A DNA stretch of 64,000 bases from Symsagittifera roscoffensis (taxonomy: Eukaryota > Xenacoelomorpha > Acoela > Convolutidae). The translations under genes were made by a program, and so were the position numbers. The stretch lies in assembly GCF_963678635.1 (NCBI RefSeq), contig NC_087070.1, forward strand, positions 10,078,539-10,142,538, written 5' to 3'. The notes beneath the pieces are model-generated. The model was given only the letters and a program-made list of their open reading frames with translations. It was not told the origin of the DNA and searched no databases. Positions within the stretch are counted from its first letter, which is position 1, and each line of letters opens with the position of its first letter. Shown here one piece after another: positions 29,100 through 40,380 of this stretch.

Positions 29100-31719
29100 T
29101 TAAGGTAATCGCTTCATATGTTTCTTTGTCCAGAAACGAGAATCCCTCCTTTATTTCCGCCTGATTGGCCTGCTTCTGAACTCAGTTTTCTTGCTGAGGC
29201 TGTCAGCATTCTGGTGTTTATCACGCATCCTATGTTCGATTATCATATGCTAGCCATCCAATCTTACTATCCATCTACCAATATAACTCTGATCCATCGA
29301 GTAGGTTTTCAACCAGGATAACGCTCTGTTGTCCACGCTCTGTTGTTCTGCTTTTGGTGGGCCATACTTCATCTCCGTGTCACTCAAGACCTTGCTGCCG
29401 TATGCAATGGGACGGAGAACCGTTCTTCCGATCCATTCTTGCTCTTGATGCAATATTCTAAGATGGCTACTACCGATGCGTCTGTGTCAAGAACTTACAT
29501 GCCCTTTTCTGTAGGCATGCCTAGCACTGGCGCTTCGCACAGTTCCCGCTTTATGTTCTCGAAAGCAACCTGTGCCTCATCGTTCCATTCGAACTTTTTC
29601 CCCTTGTTGCGCATCAGCTTCTGCATCGGATACACCTTGTCCGCATATCCTTTTATGAATTCCCGGTAGTAATTGGCAAACCCTAGGAAGCTCAGGAGCT
29701 GTGTGTCCGTTCTGGGAGCTTTCCATGTCACCACTGCTTCCACTGCTTCCGGGTCCGGCCTCACACCATGCCTGTCCACCATTCTTCCCAGGTACTTAAT
29801 CGAATCCCTAAGGATTTCACATTTCGATGGTTTGCACTTCAATCCTGCTCTTTTCATGCATCCAAAGACTTCATCGAGCCTATCAATGTGGTCTTCCAGG
29901 GTCGGTGTCGCTATGACTATGTCATCCACGTAACACATCACGAGATTCCCGTACTTCTTGGTCACTCCCGTCAAAGCCTGAGCCATCATCCTTTGAAAAG
30001 TGGCCGTTGCATTGCACAAGCCGAGGGGCATCCTCTTCCACTGGTACGATCCCAATTCGCACGCGAATCCGGTTTTCTCTCTATCCTTCTTCCGCAGAGG
30101 GACCTGCCAGAAGGCAGAACCCAAGTCCAATGTGGTGAAGAACTTGGCATCACCAAGCTTAGAGAGGCTCTCGTCTATTCGCGGTATCGCGTACGCATCT
30201 TTTATCGTTACCGCGTTCAAGTAACGAAAGTCGCAACAAAATCTAAGCTGCCCCCTTTCTTTTTCGCCATTACTACCCCGCAAGCCCATGGCGATTTCGA
30301 GGGTTCTATCATGTCGTATTCAAGCAACATTTCTATTTCCGCTCGGCACGCTTCCGATTTGTGTGGCGTCATTCGTCTTGCGCCTTCCCTATGGGGAACG
30401 GCGCCCTCTTCAAGTTCAATTTCGTGTTCGACGAAATTACAGCAACCGATATCCGCCTTATGTTTTGAAAATACATCTGCGTTCCGATTTAGGAGGTCCC
30501 GCAATTTTTCGAAATCTCCCTCACCTATTTTTCCTTTTAAATGTTCTATCTCTGGCAAAACCGGTTTGTCAGATTCTAGTTCATATGACGAGGGGCGTTC
30601 CGGAAAACTCGAGCTGCTTGATAAGCCGTCGTCCGTTTCGGATTTCACTGAAAACAATTTATGAATAGATTTTAATTCATTAATCCTCTTTAAAATTTTA
30701 CCTTTATTGGAATGATAAGGATAGTCTTTCACACTATGTTTCTTCAAGTTTCGTGTCTCCTCATAGTCTGTCCTCATCGGCAAAGCGTAGCCAAGCTTCT
30801 TTCCACGCTGGATTGAAACCGTGGTGTCCAGTGTGTTCAATAACACACTGACACACAGTCCGTTTCGCGTTACCGAGAAGTTCCGGCCTAAAATCACCGA
30901 ACTCTGACTATTTGGATTCGGTACTAAGCAAACCTGTTTACTATCACTTAACGAATTCAAATTTCTCATTTTAAAAATTGCCACCACAGCTTGTCCTGGC
31001 TGTAGTTTTACTTTTCTATCTAAAAAAATTGGTACCTCGTTTTCGTCTGTTATTATCCTATTAATTTGTTTCTTAACATACTTCCGGTCCGGGTTTCTAA
31101 TCCGTATCAGACCGTTGTTGAAGTCAATCATCACGTCAAAATTCCTGACAAAATCTCTGCCCAAGATGAATTGGTCGGCGTCGTCCAAATTCTCTACTAC
31201 CAGGAAGCTCATCCAAAGATCCCGTCCTCCCATGTGGAGGACCGTTATTGGTGTTCTTCCGGCTACGTAAATGGCTCCTCGATTGGCGGCGGCCAACCGG
31301 AGATTCGTTGGAATTAGATCTTCCCTCGTGAAGCCCATTCTTTCCCAAGTTTTTATCGGCATCACACTCACTACCGCTCCTGTGTCCAGAAGCCCTGTGA
31401 CTCCAATTTTTGTTCCGTTGGTGTCGAGCAGATGTGCGGTCACATCTGCTTCATACCCAATGTGTACTGCATCTTGTTCCATCATGGCGTCATGGCCTAT
31501 CCTGCGGACTTTGAGTTCCTCCTCACCCAAATAGATCTGCCCCATTTGGTCATCATCTGTTGTTACATAAGTCCTGGTGTAGATACTGATTCCATCCACG
31601 TTCAGCATCACTTGATACGGCCCATAGACCTCTAGGTAGCGTCCATGAAGTTTCTTCAGGCGAGGGCCACCCGTCGTTAGTAGTGCTCGCACAGCTCTCG
31701 ACTCGGTGCGTGGCTCCAC
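29100..31719 (-). CDS. pol: Protease, reverse transcriptase and RNase H region, element B (fossil)
   Basis: Protease has Asp-Thr-Gly-Ala at 31375-31386 ('GLLDTGAVVSVMP'). Reverse transcriptase spans about 29650-30400, with 'FTTLDLGSAFWQVPL' and Tyr-Val-Asp-Asp at 29921-29932. RNase H lies at about 29190-29500. Sequence between protease and RT has 'DNNxxxSDSKQVCLVPNPNS'-like and 'GRNFSVTRNGLCVSVLLNTL' blocks shared with all copies. The region has a few breaks. Confidence 0.92.
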
Positions 31720-34700
31720 CTGCCTCAGATAATCTGCATGTGTCCAAATGCATCAAAGTGAACTCGGATGGTTCATTTAAATTTCTGATTACCTGATGTG
31801 CGGCCACTGAGATTATCGACTGTATTTTGCTTCCTTGTGGCACCATGCCGAACCTCTGACCGGAGATTACATTAAGTTTCATGCTCAAACTGCTTGGTGC
31901 TTTAGTCTCCTCGACCTCCGTTGCTTCGAAGGTATTCAGTTGCTCCTGTAGTTTCTCATTCTCCAGTTCGAGTTTCACTTTTTGTTCGATCTCTTTCGTC
32001 ACCAGTTCCTGCTGCACTCTTTTTAGAGCATCCCTCGCGGCTACCCTATAATCGATCTTGAAATCATCAGCCGCAGTTGCTGGTTCCGGTTCATGTGTCT
32101 CTTCTGTTACCGCTAGCATTTTCTTTGCCGCCAGCTCTTGAGGTTTATCCTTTCTGCGTGCCTCCGCTTCACTCAACAGGCGAGCCTTGCTGGCTTTCAC
32201 TCCTGACAAAGCTTCTTCATGTCTTGAATGCTTGATGTCTGCCACTGCATCCCAGAATTGCGGACAATCTGATTTAAAATGACCTTCCAAGTTGCAAAAG
32301 AAACACCTCGAGCCAAATTTTGCAATTACTCCTCTCATGAAATCCTCATGGTCCAATTCTGACGCATCTTCGTCCTCGAGGCTAAAGCCTATTGCTTTCA
32401 TGCCTTGTTTGTAAGTTGGGCATGCTGACACATGATGGTCCGTCGAACTGCAATTGGCACAAGAGCGTCTCTTGTCCATATCATCCCTCGGTTTGTACCA
32501 AATGTTCCCTTGGTTTGCTGGTCCGTTGTTAAAATTGCCATAATTGTTCTTGTAGTATCCAGATCTCGAAGGAGGTTTCAACAAAAGATACTCTTTTGAC
32601 TTGAGCCTCAACTCCTTTGGTGTTGGCGCATTGGTTGATAGTGGTGTGTAATGCGTTGCTAGCATTGTTCGAAGTTCATCATTCTTCACACCATCAATGA
32701 ATTTCGAGGCTACGGCCAGGTTCATCCTTCGGTTTGACCCATCCGGTTGGCTGCGTCTTCTCAGCATTTCCAAGTCATCGAGAAATTTGTCTATCGTTTC
32801 ATATTCTCGTTGCCTCCGTTTCTCGAAGCGCATCATCGCTTGGTGCCCCTGCACCCCTGATCCGAAACAGTTTAACAAGATTTCGAAGATTTTCTCAGCT
32901 GTGTCACGCTGATATGGCTTCTTGGCCATGACACAGTTCAGGGCTGTCCCTTCCAAGTTGCTGGTGAGCGCACTGCATTCCTGTCTCTCCGACAAGTCCT
33001 CTTCCTCGAAATGCAGCTTCATTACCTCTATCCAGGTATCAATACAGCCATCAGATTCATCTTTATAGCATCTTGGTTTCTTAAAGACTCTTCTGGACTT
33101 CTCACTGCATTCATTGGTTCTGGATAACCTTGTAAGGAATGTCTCCAAAGACCAGTTTAGGGGTTCAAAGGCTGTGGCCATTGCCGTAGCATCCCTTGAG
33201 TGTCCCGCCTGAGTGTCCTCAAACCTTGTCAAAGGCTCTGGGTGCGGTGCATCCCTGCAATCCGAATCGCCGTGAGTGTTTCCCGCTTGGCCCACATGAC
33301 TCCTCCCCGGGCTTGCATACCCCCTGTTACCGGAATCACTTCTCCCAGTCGCATGTGTGCCGTGCGTTGGTCGTTCATTAGAGGTCTGTCTGTTCCCCGT
33401 TGAACTTGCTCTACTGTTCGGGCCCCATGTTCTATTGTCCCTTGTGGCATAGCCTGATGAACTGCCCCTGCCTCTAAAGGATCCATACGTCTTCCTCTTT
33501 TGATGTTCATTGAAGTTCACCTTCGGCTCCCTGCTGGGACCTCCCGAGTTCGGTTCCCCTTCTTTTGGTCCACCCTTGCTGCTTAGTAGCCCGTCCAACC
33601 TATCCATGATAGCCTGAGTTCGCTTCTCCATCATCGCGTCTATCTTTGTGTCAAGAGTCCCAAGAGACTGCTCTTGCTGAACTCTTAACTTCTCCATGTC
33701 GTCTCTTAAGCGTAACTCTCGCTGTTCCGCTTCTCTTGTCATTCGCGACAAGTTCTTTGCCAAATGCTCGTCCGTTCTTTCTTTCAAGCGTTTTTCACTC
33801 CTACCAACTTCTTGTCTATTGCGGTTTATTTCTTCCCGCAGACTTTCTCTTTCAATGTGAACTGCCCTTTCTAGTTCACTCATTCTTATGGACATCTGTT
33901 CATTTTGTTCCCCTAAACTGTCCACTATGTTGTTCAAGGCTTCTTCTAGTGCTGCCCCGTTGTCCACGAGTGGCGTCACTAGTGGCGGTGTAACCCTGTC
34001 GGTCCCAGGTAGCTTCGTGCTGGTCGAGATCCGGGCCTTGACTCTCTGCCTCGACGTCTTTTTATTATCTACCTCAGGATCTCTCAATGCGTTGCCTAGC
34101 CCTCTGTTTCTACTCTCCCCAGTTTGCAGCTCTGAATTTGTCATAATCGCGAAGTCTCTCGACTGGCCCGGTGTGTTTGCCTCTTTGCTTATCGTTCTCA
34201 CCACACCAAATTTGTCCATGGTTCCAGTCTCTCTTCCGACGTATGCCTCATTCTCCTGGGTCGAACTATTGAGGCTGACTTGAGACCCAAAGTCCACTTG
34301 CTCTTCTTCGTCCTCCTCCTCCTGGGATTTACCTTCATTTCCTGCGCCCCCTTCCATGGTGAATGGAAAGATGTTTCCTAAGGTGTTCCTCATTCTTTCT
34401 GAGAACGATGTTGACGTTGTTTGTTTCTCAGTTCCGCCTGCCATCATAGTGTTGTCTGTTGGAGATTTTCTAGTTGCCGCTATTTCAGTTGAGATGTCGG
34501 ACAGTTCCGAATTCTCCTCTCGATCCAATGTCCAGGTGGAAGTGGCAAAATTATGGCCTTGTTCTACCGGAGTAGATTCACTCGCCGGCCTACTGCCTCA
34601 CCCTTCCAGTCCATGTACTTCCTGGTTGTCGTTCATGGCATGGTACGTATTGACCTCCACTTCTAACAGTTCTTTTCGCTCTTCTGAGGTCTTCTGACTT

Positions 34701-34861
34701 CTCGTTTTAACCATTCTGCCTGAAACCGTCTCCCCTTTGTCGGTCCGGGTTTGTTTGATCCAATCCACAAAAAGATCGGTCATCGATTTTCTTTGCTTTT
34801 CAGGTATGAACTTCCTAGAGCTATTACCTCGTTTAGGTATCCTCGACTTGTCTAGACTCAT
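31553..34861 (-). CDS. gag: Gag, element B
   Basis: The N-terminal third is acidic and low in complexity. A coiled coil sits in the middle (about 33600-33950, 'LREEINRNRQEVGRSEKRLK'). The Gag core is at about 32800-33080 ('WIEVMKLHFEEEDLSERQEC', 'LEGTALNCVMAKK'). Two CX2CX4HX4C knuckles, 'CANCSSTDHHVSAC' and 'CFFCNLEGHFKSDC', follow at about 32430-32475 and 32265-32310. Gag would form the particle and bind RNA through the knuckles. It is larger than the Gag of most Ty3/Gypsy elements because of the coiled coil and disordered parts. Confidence 0.9.
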
Positions 34862-37771
34862 TCTCTATTTGTCACTTCTTAATGCCTATACACTTAATTC
34901 GATTGCTAGTGACCTTATAGTTTGACTACCAATAATAATGACACAACACAATAAACTTCACAAGATTCTATAAAATAGTGACCACGAATCCCTGTATGTT
35001 ATCAGAGTACCGTTTGTATACAATTTATTCACACTAACCGATTATCGGTCGTAAAATTTGAGTACTAGCACAATATGATGTTATCAGTCAATTTAAAAGA
35101 TAGTGTACTCACTACCCAATCAAGCACAGTTTATGTAAATTTAAAATCAAAAACAAAAAGCAAAAAATTAGATATAATGACAGAATATGAGAACCTCTAT
35201 GAAAAAACGTATGTGTATTGTACTTTTAGTCGGTCGCAGTACTATAGTCGAACTCGTCTTTTAAAGAAAAAGCTTTTCCTGCTCGGTGCTGCACCAAACA
35301 GACAAAACTTTGAAGGCAGTAATTTTCTCAAGTGGGCATCTATTGCACCCACCGAGTTCTGTGTTACCTATCTGGCTTCGAACTGCCCGAGCTAGACCTA
35401 CTACAATCCTCAGGGCAGTCACTTTTCACAAAAACGTATTGTGTTACAATCCGCACCAATGAATTACGCTCTTTTTAGTTTAGACTTAGTGTCGCGAATG
35501 TCCGAGTTCGGACCTGTTTTGTTTTGGTCTGGTTTTTATGGCAAGTTACCAGTGCAGTCACTGATTCATAGCCTGTCTGCTAATAACCTAATACCTCTCA
35601 CTTTAGTCTTTCTTCCGTCTACCTGAGTCCTTTAATAAAATAATACCCCTCCGGATTGGCACAAATAGGACCCTTCCGGACTAACAAAATTTAGACCCCT
35701 CCGGATTGGGACCCCTCTGAGTTAGTTAATATAAAACCCTCCGGATTTGGACCCCTCCGAATTAGCAACTATAAGACCCCTCCGGATTCGGACCCCTCCT
35801 AATTTGAAAAAAAATTTTGACCCCTCCGGATTGGGAGCCCTCCGGTTTTGTAAAAGTAGCTTGTCGGAGATTACCTTCTTTCAACCTATACCCCTCCGGA
35901 TACGTTCTCCGATGCAATTTTGCTTTTTCAATTAACTAGGAAGGGTATGTACTACTTTGCTAGACCCTTCCGGATTGAAGTTAAGCCTCTTATTTGACAA
36001 TTCACACTAACGGTGAAGGGTCTTATCGCTCGCCTAACTTCGGCTCGATTAAGGTTTTTCTGTGCATTTAGCCTTCCCTTTTCGTCTAGAACGTCCCAAA
36101 GTTACTTTATTCAACCGCTATTACCTTTTGGTAGGGGTAAAAGGGCTTTTCTAAAAGAAATTTATGAAACGTGAAGGGTCTACCCTACCAAATTGGTGAA
36201 CTTGCTAAAAACAATCTCAAAAAATTTTCACGCTTCTTTTTCCGGAAAACTTCTGTCCCTATCAGTAAGCTCAGCTAATTTCTGATCTATTGATACCAAG
36301 ATCAACTCAATATATCCAGTAGTTCCAAAGTTATTAACCAAAACGTCTTTTTTCTAAAGTCAAAAAATTTGTCTCTTATAGGTTCCGCCTAACATTTTCC
36401 GCAATTTTGTTCTTTTCGACCTAAAAATTATTGATCAGAGCTCAGAAGGCCTTTACTCTTCTAGTTCAATGCAAAAGACCCAATCTTAAACGCTTTAGTT
36501 GAAAAAATTTGCGAAAAACTATGCTACCTGTACCCCTCCGGATTGATGAATCCACTAAATCAAACACGTTAAGTTCGATTTCTCTGCAACCCGGAAGACT
36601 TTCGGGTAGCGGGTTTTAAAACTTGTAGATTCACTAGTGGACGTTGTCCGAACAACTATTTTTACTGTTCTAACTCAAAAACTTCAAAAAATTTTCTGAA
36701 TTTATAGTGTTTCGTACTATCAAAAACAGCGAAAATTCGGTTTTCGGTACCAAAATAGTTCCAACCACTTCCGAACTAAACTTAACCGGTTCTATCTATT
36801 ATAGTAGTGCAGTTACGATGTGTCACACTACTTTAGCGCTTTTTTCCATCTCGAAAAATATCGATATTTCAAAAATCGCGACTTGTGGGGGGATCAAAAT
36901 ATCGCTATTTTGACCCTAAAAACCGGTCTGCTTTCTGTGTTTTTCACTGAAAAACGGTATAAGAGTATTAATATAGGCTATATAAGTAATAATATTAGTA
37001 ATACTATACCCCTCCGGGTTTGTTTAGCATCCGAATTAAGGTGCTTAACTCGGATATTCGCAGTTCGGTGAAGGGTCACTACCAAAAGGGATACAAAACT
37101 TGTTAACGATACCCAACAGTCGATTGTTGTTGTCGTTGAGCCCCTTCTTGTTGCTCCTTGTACTGCTTGCCGGAACAGTCTTCTCCCAAGACCCTTCCGA
37201 ATTGAGCGCAAATCAGCTGACCCTTCAGGATTGAGCGCAATTTATCATTAACGTGCTTAAATGCTCAAATAACCCTACAGTACAAGCCTCACAAACGGGC
37301 TACAAAATTGATCGTAACAATCCTGACTGATATATATGCCTGTAACAACAATATATCTATCAACAACAAACGGGAGGGTCGGATCACATCTTGTCTGGGG
37401 GGATGATTTCTACTGATTTTTTACTTTTTTAATAAACTGTTTTTGGTTTTTTCGGTTATTTTTTTTATGTTTTTTGTTTTTCTTGGGTACTATACTACTT
37501 TTTGTTTGGTTTTATATATATCTTAAAGTGTTTTTGGTCACAAACATCCCAGGGAACGAGGGAATGGCCGATCCCCCCACCCTTCCTGATTCGTGAATTT
37601 TCGGTCTTAACTAGGTTAAAAAGCTATTCACGGTAATCTGGAAGGCTTCCGCGTTCCGAACTACCCTTCCACCCCGGTGGTTTAGGCCTATTAAGGGCGT
37701 TAATGTGAGCATCCGCTCGGCGCGGAGTGCTCGTTAACGGTTCTTCCGGCCATGATGTTAAAAAAGAATAA
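34862..37771 (-). other. Leader (5' untranslated region) of element B
   Basis: A 2.9-kb stretch without a gene. It holds a 'cccctccggatt' repeat cluster (35640-35960), a segment at 36533-36620 that resembles part of the element's own LTR (compare 15222-15308), T-rich blocks at 37410-37520, and a 200-bp block beside the primer site related to A's leader. Confidence 0.7.
35640..35960. repeat. Interspersed 'cccctccggatt' repeat cluster in the leader of B
   Basis: About ten copies of a core 'acccctccggatt', partly palindromic around 'tccgga', are spaced 15-45 bp apart. Further single copies occur at 36533, 37010 and within the LTRs (15226, 38267). It is an array at the same place as the minisatellites in A and D, but with a different unit. 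Confidence 0.8.
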
Positions 37772-37786
37772 CACCTAGGAGCGCCA
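37772..37786 (-). promoter_or_regulatory. Primer binding site, element B
   Basis: Minus-strand TGGCGCTCCTAGGTG, 12 nt inside the 5' LTR, differs by one base from the site in A. It begins with TGG, as required for pairing with a tRNA CCA end. The tRNA-Asn assignment is inferred as for A. Confidence 0.7.
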
Positions 37787-37798
37787 TAAAAACATCTA

Positions 37799-38722
37799 TG
37801 TAACATTCGCCCGGAAGATACAAATCGACGCAAAACAAAACTAAGTCCTAAGACGACTGGCTAACGTCTAAACACAGCTTTGCATGCTTTTCACCGTCTC
37901 TACCAAGCCAGTACTTTCAGTGGTCTTTCTAACATCGGGTCGACAAAATCGTTACTGCTTTCGGCTTCGGTCAAAACACTCAAATTAACTTAATTACATG
38001 CAGAAATGGTGAGCTCATGGCTGGGTCTCAGTATCCCCAGACCACGAGGTTACTCCTAAAAACAGGGCTACTACTACTTATTGAATTATTATTGTTTTTG
38101 TTCAGTAGATAAAAATCATCATCTCCGTCGAAGATGGATCAACCCTTTCCCCCAACTCCTAGCTTCTCATCTTAGTAGAATGAATTCGGATGTTAATTAA
38201 ACTCAATTCAGGACATGACAGGGAAGCTAAAAGTTCATATAAAATGATAAAAATTTCAGTCCCGAAACCCCTCCGGATTCTCGAATCCACTGAATCAAGC
38301 ATGTTAAGCTTGATTTCCCTGTAACCCGGAAGGCTGGTTTCCACCCCTCACTGTTGTTAGCAACTGCTTTGCAACTATTGTAGCGACACAATAGTTGCAA
38401 CTTGGAGCTGTCTCTGCTACTTCTGCTTTTCTCTGATTCTGATTCTCAATTTTCTTGTTGTTGTCGTCGTCGCAACTATCGTTGTTGTGTTGCTTTTCAG
38501 TTTTTCTGCCAAAATGGCCGTTTTTTGACGTTTCTGAGAATTGTTACGTCATCACTTCGAAAATTTAAAATTTAGGAATTTCCGAATCTTTCAGCCTTCA
38601 CGATTTGTCCAATCGTTCGAATATCGTTCTTATTCCTTCTAAATTGCCAATTCGGAAGGTTCGCTGCTAAAAACTCCGAGACTGCAGAGATTGCATTTTG
38701 TCCATTCTGGTCGAATGTCACA
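37799..38722 (-). repeat. 5' LTR of element B
   Basis: 924 bp, TGTAACATTC...GAATGTCACA, nearly identical to 14761-15683. The primer site lies on its left (inner) side. Its right side changes at once into the LTR of element C. The promoter of the element should lie here, but I see no certain TATA box. Confidence 0.93.
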
Positions 38723-39590
38723 CTACACAGCGACGGAGCGTAGAAAAAGTACCTATTAACGACTGGCAGACGTCAGTTACCTTAATTCCACTCGTTTTTC
38801 ACCGTCTCGACCTAGCCAGTTGATTTTCTGGTCCGTTTAGGGCTAAGTAAAAAGTAACTGTTTTCAGGCCATCAGTCAAACGACTTTTGATCAGCTTTCG
38901 TTCACATGCGAACACAACCACATAGCTGGGTCTCGGATCCTCAGACTACGTGATTGCTATTAAAAACACGGCTCGAATATTCTATTTTACTATGTTTTTG
39001 GTGACAGTTCTATATTAAATCCATTGGAGATGGGTTGACCCTTTCCTCTTCCCAGCTACTCATATTCTAAAATATCAAACAATACCGGTGTTAATTCAAA
39101 ATTTTATGGCATCAGAGTAGCTAAAAAGTAAGTTCTTTATAGTCCTTCACCATACACTGTCTCTGGGGGGCCAGGCCTTCGCTTGCGTGTTTTCCTTGTA
39201 ACAACGTCGTCGTTATTACTCTCAATTCGTGGCACGGGAGGGTACTGCTCTCCACTACTTCCCCACTGAAACCTGCCTTCTCACTGTTTTCTTCTGCTAA
39301 GGGTCTTATCGTGCGTGATCGTCACGAGAAGAGGTTTCGTGTTTTTATCGTTCTCGTGCGACTGTTTTTCACTATATTTTCTGTTGTTCTATCTTTTTCA
39401 CCTTTTTCAGTCAAAATGGCCGTTTTTTGTATTTCTGAGAAATATTTGTTCGACAATCGAAATTTGGAAAATTGAATATTCTAGAATATTTCTACCCTCC
39501 TTCGCAGCACTTTTTTGTCGTTAAGGCCTTTAATCGTTTTTTCCTGTTTCGCTGGAAGGTTGGGCTGTGCCAGTCTGGCAGAATTGCACA
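38723..39590 (-). repeat. 3' LTR of element C (main part)
   Basis: A clearly related but diverged version of B's LTR: compare 'acgactggcagacgtc' with 'acgactggctaacgtc', 'catagctgggtctcggatcc' with B's 'catggctgggtctcagtatc', and shared 'ccaaaatggccgtttt'-like stretches. It ends GAATTGCACA followed by the polypurine tract 'tactccccggacagt'. Its first 22 bases lie at 14739-14760, on the other side of B. Confidence 0.8.
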
Positions 39591-40380
39591 TACTCCCCGG
39601 ACAGTTCCCATCAAGGTCCCTATTGATCGCATAACACCGGGTTATCGTCAAGTAGTGTTTCAGTTCTCTATAATCAACCTTACAAAACGCATTAGAAAAA
39701 GAAATTTATCTACTCCACCTCAACTCACTACGTGTCACAAACGCCATCATACTACATCTCACTGCCTTTTCAACGTTTTCACAAAATTTGCACCATGAGG
39801 AGTGTCCTGGATAAAATATCTTTTCTGACTACTAACGTCATCTAGCCATAAAATTTTTTTTCGCTCTTGCTGATTAAAAAGTTGGGACATGGCGCGACCA
39901 CGCACCGGTTAAAATTAACTTAATGTCACTCGCCAAGTATCATCAATTATTTATGTTCTCATCCTCAATATTAAAACTAAAAAAACTCTGTGGCTAGGAA
40001 AGTTATTCACTCACCCTCTTCGAGCGAGCTCACCCAAACTTACCAGGTCGCGCCACAGTGAACATGTGTCTTACACAGGATAAAAACATCAGTCGTGTTT
40101 AAATAGGTAAATATACTCACCTATGCTCTCCATATATATATAAATTGCACAACTAAAATTTTCATTGTCATTTAACAATTGCAACAATTAAACAATTCTC
40201 AACTGTTTTCAACAATATCAAGGTCTGCCTTTAATCCAGCCCTCACAAAACAAAAAGTTTAAAAGTTTCAATGATCAATCTAAGTTGATTGGTATCAGTT
40301 TTAACGCACAAAGACAATCAAGTTTTTCTCCTTCTCTCTCTACTCTTCTTCCTCGTTACATCTTTCTCGTTCCATCTTCC
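39591..40380. other. 3' noncoding region of element C with polypurine tract
   Basis: Bases 39591-39605 repeat B's polypurine tract. The remainder is related in patches to 15699-16455 of B. There is no gene and the sequence is AT-rich, with 'tatatatataaat' near 40131-40145. Confidence 0.6.

Larger units (their letters stand above)
14761..38722 (-). mobile_element. Element B: about 24-kb Ty3/Gypsy-like LTR retroelement with both LTRs
   Basis: Two direct repeats of 923 and 924 bp with TG...CA ends bound the element. Between them, in minus-strand order, lie the primer site, a 2.9-kb leader, gag, protease, RT, RNase H, integrase, macrodomain, the 8.5-kb accessory module and 3' noncoding sequence with a polypurine tract. 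The LTRs differ at about two dozen sites by eye (about 97% identical), so the insertion is fairly recent on an evolutionary scale. It looks mostly whole with several breaks. It is inserted in the 3' LTR of C. Flanks share only 'cta', so a target duplication is not certain. At 24 kb it is two to four times a usual Ty3/Gypsy element. Confidence 0.9.
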
